64,000 nucleotides of DNA, taken from the NCBI GenBank assembly GCA_022316685.1, contig JAKJHU010000628.1, positions 1 to 64,000 of the forward strand, read 5' to 3'. Positions 34,287 to 45,976 of the stretch are shown piece after piece. Source of the DNA: Progne subis subis. Taxonomy: Eukaryota; Chordata; Aves; Passeriformes; Hirundinidae. The stretch's first letter is position 1. Each line of letters opens with the position of its first letter. Under the pieces are notes generated by a model. That model did no database searches. It saw nothing but the letters and a program-made list of their open reading frames with translations, and was not told where the DNA came from. The translations under genes were made by a program, and so were the position numbers.

Positions 34287-35447
34287 ATGGAGGAGGAGGC
34301 TGTGAGGAAGAGGAAGATGCCCCGGGACAGCCAGGAAGGTGAGGAGGAAGTCAGTGCCCCTTTCCCCCTCTCTCCTGCTCCATCTCCCAGCCCAGCATGG
34401 CCCCCAGCTGCAGGACAACCCTGCTGCCAACGCCGTCCTGCCGGGGATGTGTTGGGAGAATCTCCTTCCCCTTCCCTGTGGCATGGAGGCAAATCCCATC
34501 CACTCCTTGTCCTTCCTCCCCCAGACAAGGAGCTGAGGATGGAGACCAGGAAGGACAAATCTCTGCAGCAGAACCTCGTGGAAGAGGCAGTTTTGAGTGG
34601 CCCCATGGTACAGGAATCCAAAAGGGAGAAAAAGCGACGGAGATCCAACAGGAGGAAGGACTCCAAACCCATCCCAGGGTGCTCTCAGGAGGAAAGACCC
34701 ACCCTGTGCCAGGAAGGTGGACAGAGCTTCAGCCAGAGCAACACCCCTGTCCAGCACCAGATCATCCCCAGTGGGGAGAGACCCTACGAGTGTCCCAAGT
34801 GTCAGAAGAGGTTTCAGAGAAGCTCCAATCTCCTCAAGCACCAGCGGATTCACACAGAGGAGAGACCCTTCCGCTGCCCCGACTGCAGGAAGGGCTTCAA
34901 GCAAAACTCCCACCTCATCAGGCACCGGCGCATCCACACTGGGGAGAAGCCCTACGAGTGTGGGCAATGTGGGATGAGCTTCACCCACAGGTCCAACCTG
35001 ATCTCCCATCAGAAGATCCACACCAGGGAACGGCCCTACGAGTGTGAGCAGTGTGGGAAGAGCTTCAGCCGCAGCTCCAACCTGATCCGCCACCAGAACA
35101 TCCACGCTGAGGAAAGGCCATACAAGTGTGGGGAATGTGGGAAGGGCTTCAACCAGAGGTCCCAACTGATCATCCACCAAATGATCCACACTGGGGAGAG
35201 GCCCTACGAGTGTTCTGAGTGTAGGAAAAGGTTTCAGACCAGCTCACATCTCCTCCAGCACCAGCAGATTCACCGAGAGGAGAGGCCCTTCCGCTGCCCC
35301 GACTGCAGGAAGGGCTTCAAGCAAAACTCCACCCTCATCAGGCACCGGTGCATCCACACTGGGGAGAAGCCCTACAAGTGTCCCCAGTGTGGGAAGAGCT
35401 TCACCCGGAGGTCTCAGCTGAGCCAACACCAACAGAGGCACCGGTAA
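34287..35447 (+). CDS. C2H2 zinc-finger protein, eight fingers, candidate intron inside
   Basis: The open frame is 386 codons. The first part is acidic then basic ([10 protein letters not shown]). A degenerate finger follows near residue 141 (only one Cys of the pair kept), then eight canonical C2H2 fingers with TGEKPY-type linkers from about residue 169 to the stop. It is probably a nuclear DNA-binding regulator. Residues about 18-79 look like a retained 186-bp intron at 34339-34524: it begins 'gtgagg', ends 'cccccag' after a pyrimidine run, and keeps frame either way. Spliced, the protein is about 324 aa. The frame is also open upstream to 34260. A ninth, broken finger follows the TAA at 35445-35447, and AATAAA occurs at 35866-35871. 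The upstream exon structure is unknown. Confidence 0.85.
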   Translation: MEEEAVRKRKMPRDSQEGEEEVSAPFPLSPAPSPSPAWPPAAGQPCCQRRPAGDVLGESPSPSLWHGGKSHPLLVLPPPDKELRMETRKDKSLQQNLVEEAVLSGPMVQESKREKKRRRSNRRKDSKPIPGCSQEERPTLCQEGGQSFSQSNTPVQHQIIPSGERPYECPKCQKRFQRSSNLLKHQRIHTEERPFRCPDCRKGFKQNSHLIRHRRIHTGEKPYECGQCGMSFTHRSNLISHQKIHTRERPYECEQCGKSFSRSSNLIRHQNIHAEERPYKCGECGKGFNQRSQLIIHQMIHTGERPYECSECRKRFQTSSHLLQHQQIHREERPFRCPDCRKGFKQNSTLIRHRCIHTGEKPYKCPQCGKSFTRRSQLSQHQQRHR

Positions 35448-35880
35448 AGGAATCCCTGGAAGTGCCCCAACTGTGGGAAGAGCTTCATGTGAGTCTCCAG
35501 CTTCATCCACCATCAGAGAACCCACATTGGGCAGAGCCCTGGTGAACCACATTTCCCATGATCCATGCTGGGAAGACACCTGTCCCTCTCCGTGCCCCTG
35601 GCAATGGTGTGAGGTGGAACTGAAGAACATGAATGTCTGGCCATGGTCCCGTCATTGTATTTGATCCCATCTCAGGTCATTGCCAGGGGCAGGAAAGGGA
35701 CCCTCTCTTTTCCCAAGGATAAGGGTGTCCTTTCCCAGCAGGAGGAAATACGTGGCTGGGAAGAGCCAGTCAGTGTTGTAGTTTTCCCTATATATTGTTT
35801 GTCTTATCCCTTCTGATATCAGTATTGCTTCGGTTCCTAGTTTTTTGTATCTTATTGCTGTTCCCAATAAATTGTTCTTA
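35448..35880 (+). other. Zinc-finger 3' region with decayed ninth finger and poly(A) signal
   Basis: Directly after the TAA the frame reads a finger start (KCPNCGKSF), then a TGA, then HHQRTH, so one more finger was once coded. AATAAA at 35866-35871 is a plausible polyadenylation signal. Confidence 0.65.
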
Positions 35881-36500
35881 TCCCGGCCCATGATTTTTGT
35901 CTTTTGTACTTTCCATGGGAGGCTGGAGAGCAGCGAGCAGTGGCAGGGTTTTTGCAGGAGCACAAAACTGGGAAATCCCATTCCTAAATCCCAACCTGTG
36001 GAAACCGAGCATCCCAGTTGCTCCCCGCCCTGGTTGCCCTGGCAGCAGCCTTGGGAGCGGGTCCCTGGCTGGGGGCTGTGGGAACCTCTTCACTCTGGTG
36101 CCCAGGGACAGCACTGGAGGGAAGGGCTGGAGCTGAGTTGGGGCAGCTTTCGGTTGGATGTCAGGAAAAGGTTTTTCCCCCAGAGGCTGCTGGGGCACTG
36201 AACAGGCTCCCAGGGAAGGGTCACAGCTCCAGGGCTCTGGGAGCTCCAGCAGCGTTTGGACACCGCTGCCAGGCCCAGGCTGGGATTGTTGGGGTGTCCT
36301 GTGCAGGGCCAGGAGCTGGACTCGAGGATCCTGATGGCTCCCTCCCAACTCAGCCAATTCTGTGCTTCTGGGATCCCATGGCCCTGGGAATGGGACTGCA
36401 AATGGTTGCCATGGCAATGGGCTCTGGCTCCAGGCCTGAGCTGGTGTCCATGGAACCACCCCTGGCATGGGATCTGCATGGAGCTGCCAAGGGACCGACC
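35881..36500. other. No gene seen
   Basis: GC-rich sequence between the zinc-finger 3' region and the 41-bp minisatellite. Frames are short and mutually antisense. Confidence 0.45.
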
Positions 36501-36501
36501 C

Positions 36502-36735
36502 TAGCAACAGGGGCTGGTGATGGTTGCCATGGAAACTGACCATAGCAACAGGGGCTGGTGATGGTTGCCATGTAAACTGACCCTAGCAACAGGGGCTGGT
36601 GATGGTTGTCATGGAAACTGACCATAGCAACAGGGGCTGGTGATGGTTGCCATGGAAACTGACCCTAGCAACACGGGCTTGTGATGGTTGTCATGGAAAT
36701 GGACCATAGCAACAGGGGCTGGTGATGGTTGCCTG
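36502..36735 (+). repeat. 41-bp minisatellite, about 5.6 units
   Basis: The unit begins 'ggggctggtgatggttgcca' and continues 'tggaaactgaccatagcaaca'. Adjacent units differ at one to four positions (for example ccatag/ccctag, gttgcc/gttgtc). Confidence 0.92.
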
Positions 36736-36750
36736 CTAAGGAACCGAGCT

Positions 36751-37057
36751 GTCACAGGCACTCAGAGGGGTTCCATGGGGACTTTCCAAGAGTCTTCAGG
36801 CTGTTCCAGAGCTGGAATGTCACAGGCAGAGACAGGGGCTCCATGAAGACCTCCCAGAGGTTTCTGGGGATGGGAAAGAGCCCAGTGGTCAGAGGCAGTC
36901 ACAGCCATTCCATGCTGACATCCCAGGGCACCTTGGGCTGCAAAGGCACCGATCTGTCACAGGCACTCACGAGGGCTCCACGGTGACATCCCAGGAGTCC
37001 CCAGGCTGCCAAAGAGCCGGGATGTCCCAGACACTCACAGGGGTTCCTGTCATGGGC
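36751..37057 (+). repeat. 68-bp minisatellite, about 4.5 units
   Basis: Units start at 36751, 36819, 36888, 36956 and 37024 with 'gtcacaggcactcac'-type sequence; spacing is 68-69 bases. Units are clearly diverged. Confidence 0.88.
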
Positions 37058-38089
37058 AGAGTGGGAGCTTCAGGCAAAAGCTTTATTTCATCATTGGATA
37101 AACTGCTGCTGAGTCATGAGGGGGAGAAATGACACCCAACAGCCACCATGGATCCCCAAACTCCTCCAGGATGCCTAGACTTCTAAAATTCCATCTAAGA
37201 GAGGAGACTCAGAGCAGCTGGATTAAATCCTAGCCCTGGACTTAGTCAATGGTTTACGTGTATAAGATTGGACAGGTGTATCTGAAGCAAAATGTAATTT
37301 GTCCCACAGGATTAATGATAGAATACCAGATTTACTTATGTAGATACAGCTATGATTGATTCTGATTAGGATTAGACAGAAAGATTTATTTACACCCCAA
37401 GGAAAATGTAAATAAGACTTATTTACTCCACAATATAGGAGCTATAACACTAATAAAATATTGTGCTCTAGAAAGCAATTTTGAAATAACAGGGCCTTCC
37501 TGGTGTTGTTTGAGCCCATTCCAGAAAGAGCCTCCTGCTCCAGCAGGAACTGCCTTTCCTGTGCCAGGACCAGGGCAGATCCCGCTGCAGGAAAAGCCCC
37601 AGGCCAGCCCCAAGACAGTGAAGGCCTCGGGCACAGGTGCAGAGTGCCATGCTGGGAGCTGTGCCAGGGAGAGCCTGAGGCACCAAAGGCACCTTGGCAG
37701 CAGCAGCTGCTTCCAGGCCATGGCCAGAAGCCTCCCTTGGCAAGGCGGCCTGGTGGCCACCACTGCAGAGCTGCTGCTCCTGGGCTCATTTTTGGATGGG
37801 CTCTGCCCCAGCCCACAGAGTGTGACCTCAGCCCTGACTCTGTCCCAGCCGCTGTGCCTGAGCCCTGCAAAGCCTAAAGGTCACCTGTGCCAGCCTGGCT
37901 CTGTCAGCCCCTGGGGCAGAGCAGGGAAAGGCCAGAGAAGGGGCTGGCTTTGGCTGCTGGATGTGGGCTCCAGCAGAGACAAGGAGGAGTCAAGGCAGTG
38001 GATGGAGTCCAGTGAGCAGCCCCTTCTCCCCATGCAATCCTGGAATGCTTTGGATGGGAAGAGCTCTGCAGTGCTCATCTCATCCAAAC
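37058..38089. other. No gene seen; contains a segment shared with both C and D arms
   Basis: 37790-37890 repeats sequence found at 30541-30630 (inverted) and 59272-59375. The rest is unassigned. Confidence 0.5.
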
Positions 38090-38330
38090 CCCTGCCATGA
38101 GCAGGGACATCTTTCACCAGATCAGATTGTTCAGAGCCCTGTCCCAGCTGGACTTGAATGTTTCCAGGGATGGGGCATTGACCACCTTCATGGGAACCTG
38201 TCCTGGTGTATGACCAATCTCATCATCAAAAATTTCCTCCTTATCTCCCCTTATCTGAGCCTCCCTTCCTTTAGTTTAAAAAGACCACCCTTTGTGCTAT
38301 TGTGACAGGCCCTACTAAAACCTTTGTCCA
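38090..38330 (-). mobile_element. CR1 fragment
   Basis: Contains the CR1 segment 'cagctggacttgaatgtttc' and following CR1-like text on minus. Both ends are truncated. A second short piece is at 41480-41575. Confidence 0.7.
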
Positions 38331-38476
38331 CCATTGCATTTCCAATCAGCTGGGTTTCTATGGCAATTGCCATGACAGGTGTAATGGTTTTAATTTAATA
38401 AAACCAGGCAGAAACACCAATTAATGGTGGGGGTTTTAGTATTTGTTCTCTTTTTGTGGAGGGGAGAGATTAGAGG

Positions 38477-38518
<42 letters not shown>
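38477..38518 (+). repeat. Long poly(A) run
   Basis: About 42 consecutive A inside the LTR, absent from the other two copies. Prone to length error in assembly. Confidence 0.85.
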
Positions 38519-38522
<4 letters not shown>

Positions 38523-38758
38523 GGCTTAAGCTTAAAAAATTAATTAAAAAAAGTTTTATTAACACACAATAAAAGAATTTTAAAAAGTTGAGAAAAAGAA
38601 AACTTAATCTAAAACAGAATGACTGACACTTTAAAACACACTTCTCTCCTCTTAAAAACTATTAACTTTCTTATTGAACAACATAGAAAGACATAACTTG
38701 AGATTTTCAGTCAGTTTCACTATTTAGACATAATTACTCATTACTTTTTGGAGAAGAG

Positions 38759-39292
38759 TGTTGGGAAGGATGAAGCCAGAAAGCCCTATAAATATGATTG
38801 CTTGGACTCTGAGAATGTGAAACCTGTAACTGAGATAGAATTGAAAGTAAGTTTTGATGTTTATAATGTCCTAGCTACTAGATGCCTGAGAAAACAACCC
38901 CCAATGTATAATTCATCCCACAAATGTAACCCCCCCTGAAGTAGCAAGTATCTGTAACCCCATTGGCACAAGCCTGTTACAGCCCACCTCGAGACCCCTT
39001 ATCAGGGGGCTGTGAGAGTGGGCCTGGCTCCTGCTTCTGTTTCTTCTCTCTCTTGTCTCTTTGTACCCTTCTCTCTTGCCTCTTGCATCTTGCTATTGGA
39101 ATTTCTTTATCTCTCACTGTCCCCACCTTCCAAGGCCATGCTACAGCTGCGCCTGGCAGCTCTGAGCAAGGCCTCACTCTCTACACAATAAACCTGTTCT
39201 TCTACAACCCAGCTTTAGAGACCTCTCGTCTACATTCATACACACTGTCCTGGAGTCCTCAGCAGCAGGAGGGAAGCAGGCATTTTTCTACA
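38759..39292 (+). mobile_element. Nested solo LTR with perfect 6-bp target duplication
   Basis: 534 bp, TGTTGGG...TTCTACA, flanked by GAAGAG at 38753-38758 and 39293-39298. AATAAA at 39187-39192 sets plus orientation. Removing it restores the host LTR sequence as read at 29285-29300. Same family as 63567-64000. A 6-bp duplication fits alpha/beta-type integrases. Confidence 0.92.
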
Positions 39293-40279
39293 GAAGAGTC
39301 TCTCTACTATTTTTTTATGAAGATGTTTGCCACAAGACAAAATAGTCCAGTGCTCTCAATGGCAAACATCTGCTGTCGCCTGGAGTTTTCACAGACTGTG
39401 ATGTTCTATCAGCAAAGCTTCTCAGTGTATCTGGAGTACTATTTACGAATACTTCTTCTAATCTAAAATCATCTTTGTCTCAAAGACAGAGACCTCCTTT
39501 TAACCCAGGAGTGTGGGCTTTAAAGTTCTCAAATAAATTTCAATTACATCAGTCCTCAATTTTGATTAGAATAGCATTCTACCCAACATCACTAAGATGC
39601 TGCAAAGAACAGTCCATTTCTCCATGGTTTACCCTAGAGAAGTCCGGTTAAAAATGTCCACTTCATCAATCCTATTCCAATATTATTAGTTCTTTCACTT
39701 CTAATCTAACTGACTTCATTCACTGCCTGTTCTATGTACCCTCTGATTTCTTTCTTCTTTCTCTCAAGGAGGAGTTGTGCTTTAAAAGCTCCATGTTGCT
39801 AGGAAAGGGTTAAATCCGCCCAAGGTTGCAAGGGCCACGTGCAAGCGCCAGGCTGCATGAGCTGTAGAAAATGCAAAGCTGTGCTGATGGAGGAAGCTGG
39901 CAGATGTCCTTTTTTCCACCCCTCGGTCTCATCCAGGCCGGCCCAGTTCAGAGCTGCCACAGAGCTGTGAAAGGGCTCAACCCAGGCTGCTCCCATGTGG
40001 GCAGCAGCTCTCAGGGGCCCGGCCTGGGCCTGCCCACCGCCCACGATGTTACCTCATGGCTGATTCCAAAGCGAGAGAGAGACCGATCAGCAGCAGGTGA
40101 GTTTAAAATGTCCCCTCCAAAGTCACATCGACATTTCCCTTTGGTCAGCTTAGCTGCCAATATCCCGGCCAGCTTTCTGATGGGTCCCTGTCCTCCCCCC
40201 ACAAAACCAGGGTGATGGCAGGGAAAAACATTTCACATTTCCCTCTAACCAGAAAACAAAACTGTGCTAACTCATGATA

Positions 40280-42240
40280 AAAGCCAAAGCTAAAAAAAAA
40301 TCAGCAATATTTCACATTATTGATTTTTAATTAAATTGAAAACAAAATAAAAAAATCATGGTATATTTTGAAATAGCTACAACTAATAATAACTATAATA
40401 CTATATTTCACTTGCACAAAGAACTCTGAGCTCAAGATTTAAACCTTCCTTCTCTCACTCCATGTGGGAGCATTCCAAAACCAATTCTTCCTTCTGTGGT
40501 GCTGTTTCCAATGTGCTGTTAACAAAATCCATCCTCATCTTCCCAAACACACAAGTTCTTTGCCTTTTTCCATATGCAATTTTTGGATGCATTTTAACAC
40601 ATCCAGCAGTTCAGCCTCCTTTACCTGACTCCTCCATTCCACATAGGGTGCTCTAACCTCAGCCCATTCTAGAGCCAGCGAGCACTAGGGAAGGGCCGCC
40701 CATCCAGGAATTTCAGACGGGGCTGATTCCTCACATTTACATTTAAAAAGTGACATTTTGATGTGATCTGGCCAGACTTCACCAGTTTTAATTTACCAGT
40801 GGGCAGGATCAGCACCAAAAACACAAACACCACCTGAAGGAATCAGTGTCATTTACTACAGCTCAAAGCAGCAAAGGAGCACAAAAGGAGCAGCTCAGCA
40901 ATGCACCCAACCATCACTACCAAAGATTGCCTGCAGGGATTGAGAAACATCCATCACCAGTTCCCCTCAGACTTTCCCATCATCCACATGCACACATCAG
41001 CTGGGGGAAGCTGTCCCAGCCAAGGACTGCAGAGCCACTCCCAGACACTGGGAATTGCTGCAGGTGCCTCCAGCCACAGGTGAGGCTCCAACCTGGCTGG
41101 GAGAGGGCCCAGCTCTGATAGTGCTGAATAAACAAACTGACAGCACTTCTAGGGCAGGAACAGCTGGTTTCATCCTCCTCTTGGCTCCCTCCCAAAGCCT
41201 GGCCAGGGCCCAAGGAGGAACCAAGGGAGGTGACTCTGACCATCCAGCCCCAAACAAGGCCAGATGTCAGATTTCATGGCCTTGTCTGGCTTCTAAACAC
41301 AGAAAGGTCAATACATGTCTCACTAATGAGTGGATACATCTGTCACACTGCTAATGACCATGCATATTTCACTAATGAGCAGATACAAAGATAACCTTTG
41401 GTTGGAAGGTTGATGCAGAGGTCACCTTTGGCTCAGGGCCTGCTGTTCAGGCCTCACTCAGGCCTCTTGTCCAGGCCTGGCATGAGCAGGGACATCTTTC
41501 ACCACATCAGGTTGTTCAGAGCCCTGTCCCAGCTGCACTTGAATGTTTCCAGGGATGGGGTATTGACCACCTGCAGCCCCCCACATCCCCCCTGGCCACG
41601 GAACCTGGCTGCAGAAATGGGTCCTTGGGGTGCTTTCCAAGGAAACTTGAAGGGATGAGGGATCCCAAGCCAGCAGTGGGGTCAGTGCAGTGTCCATGGC
41701 CACAGCCCCTTGCAATGGCCCAGGGCAGGTTGGGATGATGATGCACCCTCACTCCTGGCCCAGGGCAGGGCTGCAGTGCTCTTGGTGGCACCTTGGGCTT
41801 GGCCCACACTTGAGAAGGGTTTCTGTTTTCACTGGGGAAACTCAGGAGTTTTAGATTGCTTCAAAAATAAAAGAAGAAAATTCTTCTTTGGCTAAATGCA
41901 GCCTGGTCTTCAAGGAAAGCAGTTCCCAGGTGAGTGAGAATAGATAGGATGTGCTTTGGCAATGTGGAGCAAGGTTGTCCACACCGGGTCAGACCTCAAG
42001 GCACAGTTTCTCTGAGCAGGCCAGACCTCCTTGGGAGACCCTGGTTCAGTTTCAACCACAGAATGCTGCAACCACCTCCTGTGTAATGAGAACAGTATTG
42101 AAATACACCCTGGAAAATAGGAATACATATTTCTTAGAAGCTCTTTGAAATATTTCTCCATAACTCCAATAGGAAAACTTCCTAATGAATGGCACTAGAC
42201 CAGAGGGAACTCAAGGCAGAACCATGGTTTATCAGGACTT
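40280..42240. other. No gene seen, short CR1 piece inside
   Basis: AT-rich to 40420, then mixed unique sequence. A CR1 fragment lies at 41480-41575. Frames up to 100 codons lack domains. Confidence 0.5.
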
Positions 42241-43750
42241 ACATGACCCTGATGAGTCTAATGGTGGATTTGGTGCTGAGTCCTGGAACGTCAGGGCCTG
42301 AGAGGAGATTGCACAAACCTTTCCAGGAGTGAAAGTCAGAGGAAACACCCAAAGTGTCTTGATGCTTCAATGGGTCCCACAGAGGTCCATCCCCAACACA
42401 GGCTCCTCATGGAGTCGGTGAAGGAGAGAACTGGAGGCCAGGATTGCACAAAAACCTCTCAGAGACTCAGTGTCGGAAGGAAAACCCAAAGTACCTTAAA
42501 CACCTTGAGAATCTCAAAGCATTAATGAGCCCCACTGAGTGTCACTGCAAAGATCTCAAGGGACTCATTAAAGCAGATAATTGGGGCCATGATTTCAAAA
42601 ACCTCTCAGAGACTTGTTCTGGAAAAAAAAGAGAGTCAGAGACTTGCTGTTTTGTATGTTTCTTTATTATCAAGCTTGGCCTTGGGGGAGAGCTTGCTTG
42701 CTCCCTTGGCAACGTGGAGGAGGAGGTACACACAGCTTCACTTCACAGCAAAGCTGGGGACTCCCACCCCCCCTCACGGGCTTTTTCCCTTGCCGGGGAG
42801 TCCGTTTCGCGTCGCTGATCAGGGGTCATCCAGCGATGGGGGACTCCTTCTCAGGTCACGGCGACTAAATAAAGCTGCTTCAGCGCACCCCTGTACCTCT
42901 TCCACAAGTCTAAAATGCAACTATGGTCCTGGATTTTACTTTGGTTCCCTGCTTTTCAGAGTCTCTTGTTCTTGAGTTGTTTCCAGAATTCCAGTGTTCT
43001 TTTTATTTGCATATTCAGACACTATCTGGCGAATGGGAGCAGAGATACAGGTAATAAGGTGAATTCTTAATTAACAAACAAGTAAATAAGGTGATAAATC
43101 AGTATAAAAACAGGAATAAGGCAAATTCTTTATACAGAAATAGCATTAACAATCTTAATGGAATTACTTAACAATTAAGTAACTAAAACATAGATTATTT
43201 GAATAGAATTTATTTATAACAAGACTCAGTGGCACAAAGGAGTACTTAAACTACCCCTGAGTACCTTGAAGCCTTAATGAGCCACACTGAGTGTTGTTAC
43301 TGGTTAAGAATCTCAAGGGACTCATTAAAGCAGAAACTTAGAGGACATGATTTAACAAACCTCTCAGATTCAGTGTTAAAGAGAGTTCTTTAATAAATCT
43401 TGAGTATCCTGAAGTATTAATGACATCCACTGAGTGTTTTTACTGACTAAGAATCCCAAGGGACTTGTTAAAGTAGATAATTGGAGGCCATGATGGCACA
43501 AACTTCTCACAGAGTCAGTTTTAAAAGGGAAACCCCAAGTACCTTAAAACAACTGAAGTACCTTGAAGCATTAATGAGCCCCACTGAGTTTCATTACCCA
43601 CAAAGCCTCTCAAGGGACTAATTAAAGCAGATAATTGGAGCCCATGATTGCACAAACCTCTCAGAGACACCAAGGCAAAAGCAAAACCCAAAGTCCTTTG
43701 AAAAAACCTGCAGTCCCTGGGAGCATTCAGGAGCCCCCCAGGGCCATTGC
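42241..43750 (+). repeat. ~150-bp tandem array, interrupted
   Basis: Units carry 'gagccccactgagtgt', 'ctcaagggactcattaaagc' and 'cctctcagagac'. The first landmark falls near 42530, 43274, 43427 and 43575. The array is split by an unrelated 42645-43230 segment containing a CpG-rich patch (42785-42870) and minus-strand AATAAA near 42672, probably an LTR fragment. Confidence 0.72.
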
Positions 43751-44700
43751 TGACCAAGGCTCCCCAGGGACTCCTTCCAGCACATCCTTGAGGCCACTGG
43801 GATGTGAGGGGGATGCTGAGGGCAGCACAAGGGGCTGACAGTGCCCAGCTTTGCTGGGACTGTGCCAGGAGGCCCCAGGGCCTCAGGACAAGGTGTCTCC
43901 TCACAGCCCTTGGTGGCACAGAGGCTGCTGTGCCCCAGGACACCAGGACTTGGCTTCTCCTGGGCACTGCCAGCCCTGCCAGGGCCCTTGGCCATGTCCA
44001 GCACAGCTTGTCCTGCACTGTCCCACAGCTGCTGCACACTCCCATCTCGCTGCCCCCCTGGCTCTGCCCTCACATGGCCAGCCCTGCCCTGACCTCTGCC
44101 CAGGGCATGTCTGACACCCCCCATCCAATGGGCTGGGGGTGGGAAAGTGTTCCTGAGGGCACAGGGAGAGGACAGCTGGGCTGGGCTGACCCAAGGGAGC
44201 TCCCATTCCTTGTGATGTCATGGTCAGCAATAAACTGAGGGGAAAGAAGGGCAATGGGGGTGGCGGTGAGGGCTGTGGATGTCTTTTATTATTGAGACAT
44301 TTCTCATGCCAAGCACAAAGGACATGTACTCCATCCTTTCCTGCCAGGAGCTGGCTGGACATTGTCTGCTGATGGGAAGTAGAGAATTGATCTCAGATGT
44401 TATTTCTGTCCTTACACATGTGGCCTTTGCTTTTTGAGGCCCTTGCTGAGGAGGATGGTCACAGCACGGACATGCAGCAGGACAGTGACCAAACTGCCCG
44501 AGCACTCCGGCCTTGCACCCACAGGAGGGCTGGGAAGGGGAGTATGGAGCTGGGAAGAGCACATGTGGAAAGAGCCAGGGCCCTTGTCCCTGTCTGTGCT
44601 GGCTCTGCTGTGAGCCTCTTTCCTCCACATCTGCAAAAGATCATTATTTTATTCAGTTGCATAGAGAACAAAACTTCTGCAAGTCATTGAGATACCGAAT
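43751..44700. other. No gene seen
   Basis: GC-rich, many overlapping low-complexity frames, none with a domain. Confidence 0.45.
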
Positions 44701-44859
44701 AATGGCAGATACTCATGTAGAAATGCTGTGAGTAGTGATATTCGTTTCTGGAAAACATAACAGTAGGAATGTATTTAAAAAGTGCAAAAATGGAAAAAAA
44801 GGACACAAAGTCTGAGATTGAAATAAGTTATTCAGAAGGTTCTGCAGAAGAAAAGAGGC

Positions 44860-45115
44860 AGGTTTTTGCTTCTGAAATCCAGCCAGCAGTTCCCTCAGGG
44901 ACTCCACGAGTTCCTTATCCCTCAGGCTGTAGATGAGGGGGTTCAGGGCTGGAGGCACCAGCAAGTACAGAACTGACAGGGCCAGATGCAGGGATGGGGA
45001 GGAGATGGAGGGGGGCTTCAGGTGGGCAAATAAACCACTGCTGACGAACAAGGACACAACAACAAGGCAAGGGAGGCACGTGGAAAAGGCTGTGTGTCCT
45101 AGGAAGCCCCACTTT
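44860..45115 (-). pseudogene. Olfactory receptor pseudogene, TM6-TM7 fragment
   Basis: Only the last quarter of an OR14-like receptor remains: AFSTCLPCL, HLKPPSISSPS and PALNPLIYSLRD, followed by a diverged tail. Everything upstream of TM6 is missing; the homology ends near 45115 in unrelated minisatellite-like sequence. Confidence 0.88.
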
Positions 45116-45149
45116 GCCCAAGGAGAGCCTTGCATCCATGAGATTCCCT

Positions 45150-45338
45150 GTTGTCACAGTGCTCTGCTGGGTTCCGTGGGGCTGTGCTGTGTCACAGTGG
45201 ACACTGAGCTCTACGTGCCCTGGCACTATCCAAGGGGCACCTGGCTTCCATGAGGCCCCGCTGTGTTTGCAGTTAAAACTTGGTTCCCCAAGATGTCCTT
45301 GTGTCACAGAGCTCTCCTGGTGCCATGAGGCCCGGCTG
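45150..45338 (+). repeat. Degenerate ~38-bp minisatellite, short array
   Basis: 'gtgtcacagtgg' and 'cttccatgaggcccc' repeats of the family at 17450 and 23590. Confidence 0.6.
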
Positions 45339-45976
45339 TGTTGATGCCTTCAGGAACCCAGAAATAAAGTAACAGCCTTGGAGATAATATTATAGAGGAG
45401 GTAGTAGAAAGGCTGATCTTTATTGGAGGCCTCCAAGGGCCAGATATGGAAAATGTCCACAAAACGCTCAGCCCCCCAAAAGGTGAATACAGTTCTATAA
45501 TTGTAGCAGATTAGCATATTTGACAAAAATCACCAGTTAGGAGCACAGGTGGTGAGGCATGACAAAATTCCTTGCAAGAGTCACTCTGTCCATGACTGGA
45601 CACTTCAGGCACAGCAAGGAAGGAAAGCAACAACAGCACCAAACAAAATCCAAGCAATCAAACCAGAAACGAACCGAGGACTGTCCCTGTGTGTTTGTGA
45701 CAAGAGCACAGTGAGGGCAAGGATAAAAGGAACACGGCCAAAAAGCGTCACAGAGCTCCAAATTAACAGGACTTGACTTGTACCCGAACCTGAACTTACA
45801 CCTTCAACTTCACAGTTTAGCAAAAGAACAGCACTTGACAGTATTTATCCGAACTTAGAAACTATGACGTAACCATTTACAGAGGAATAGTATTAACTTT
45901 GCTTATAACTTCTATTAAACCTGGAATTATGGTAAGGCACTTCACAAACCACTGACTCAGAAAACTCTAAACCCTA
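45339..45976 (-). mobile_element. LTR fragment carrying the ERV2 insertion site
   Basis: On minus it ends 'ggcatcaaca' at 45339 with AATAAA at plus 45419-45424, typical of an LTR 3' end. The 5' end is not found before ERV2 at 45977, so the provirus may have inserted into this element. Confidence 0.55.

Larger units (their letters stand above)
27555..35560. repeat. Large inverted duplication, left arm C (partner 53500-62490)
   Basis: Order on plus: R1 repeat, 28.1-28.9 kb block, 1.6-kb LTR, 30.6-31.0 kb block, CR1 foldback, module U, 528-bp LTR, zinc-finger gene. Every element recurs in mirror order in 53500-62490. Similarity is about nine bases in ten by eye or better, with indels. Confidence 0.92.
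38380..40279 (-). mobile_element. 1.6-kb LTR family, third copy, interrupted
   Basis: Starts TGTAATGG like 28921 and ends 'catgata' like 30537. Interrupted by the solo LTR at 38759-39292 and expanded by a long A run at 38477-38518. More diverged than the C/D pair. Confidence 0.68.

Noticed and set aside
34164..35189. 341-codon frame antisense to the zinc-finger gene
   Set aside because: Regular repeats mirror the finger codons on the other strand; a shadow of the real gene.
36502..37057. Regularly spaced repeats resembling a CRISPR array
   Set aside because: Units are contiguous with no unique spacers, in a vertebrate genome; a minisatellite.
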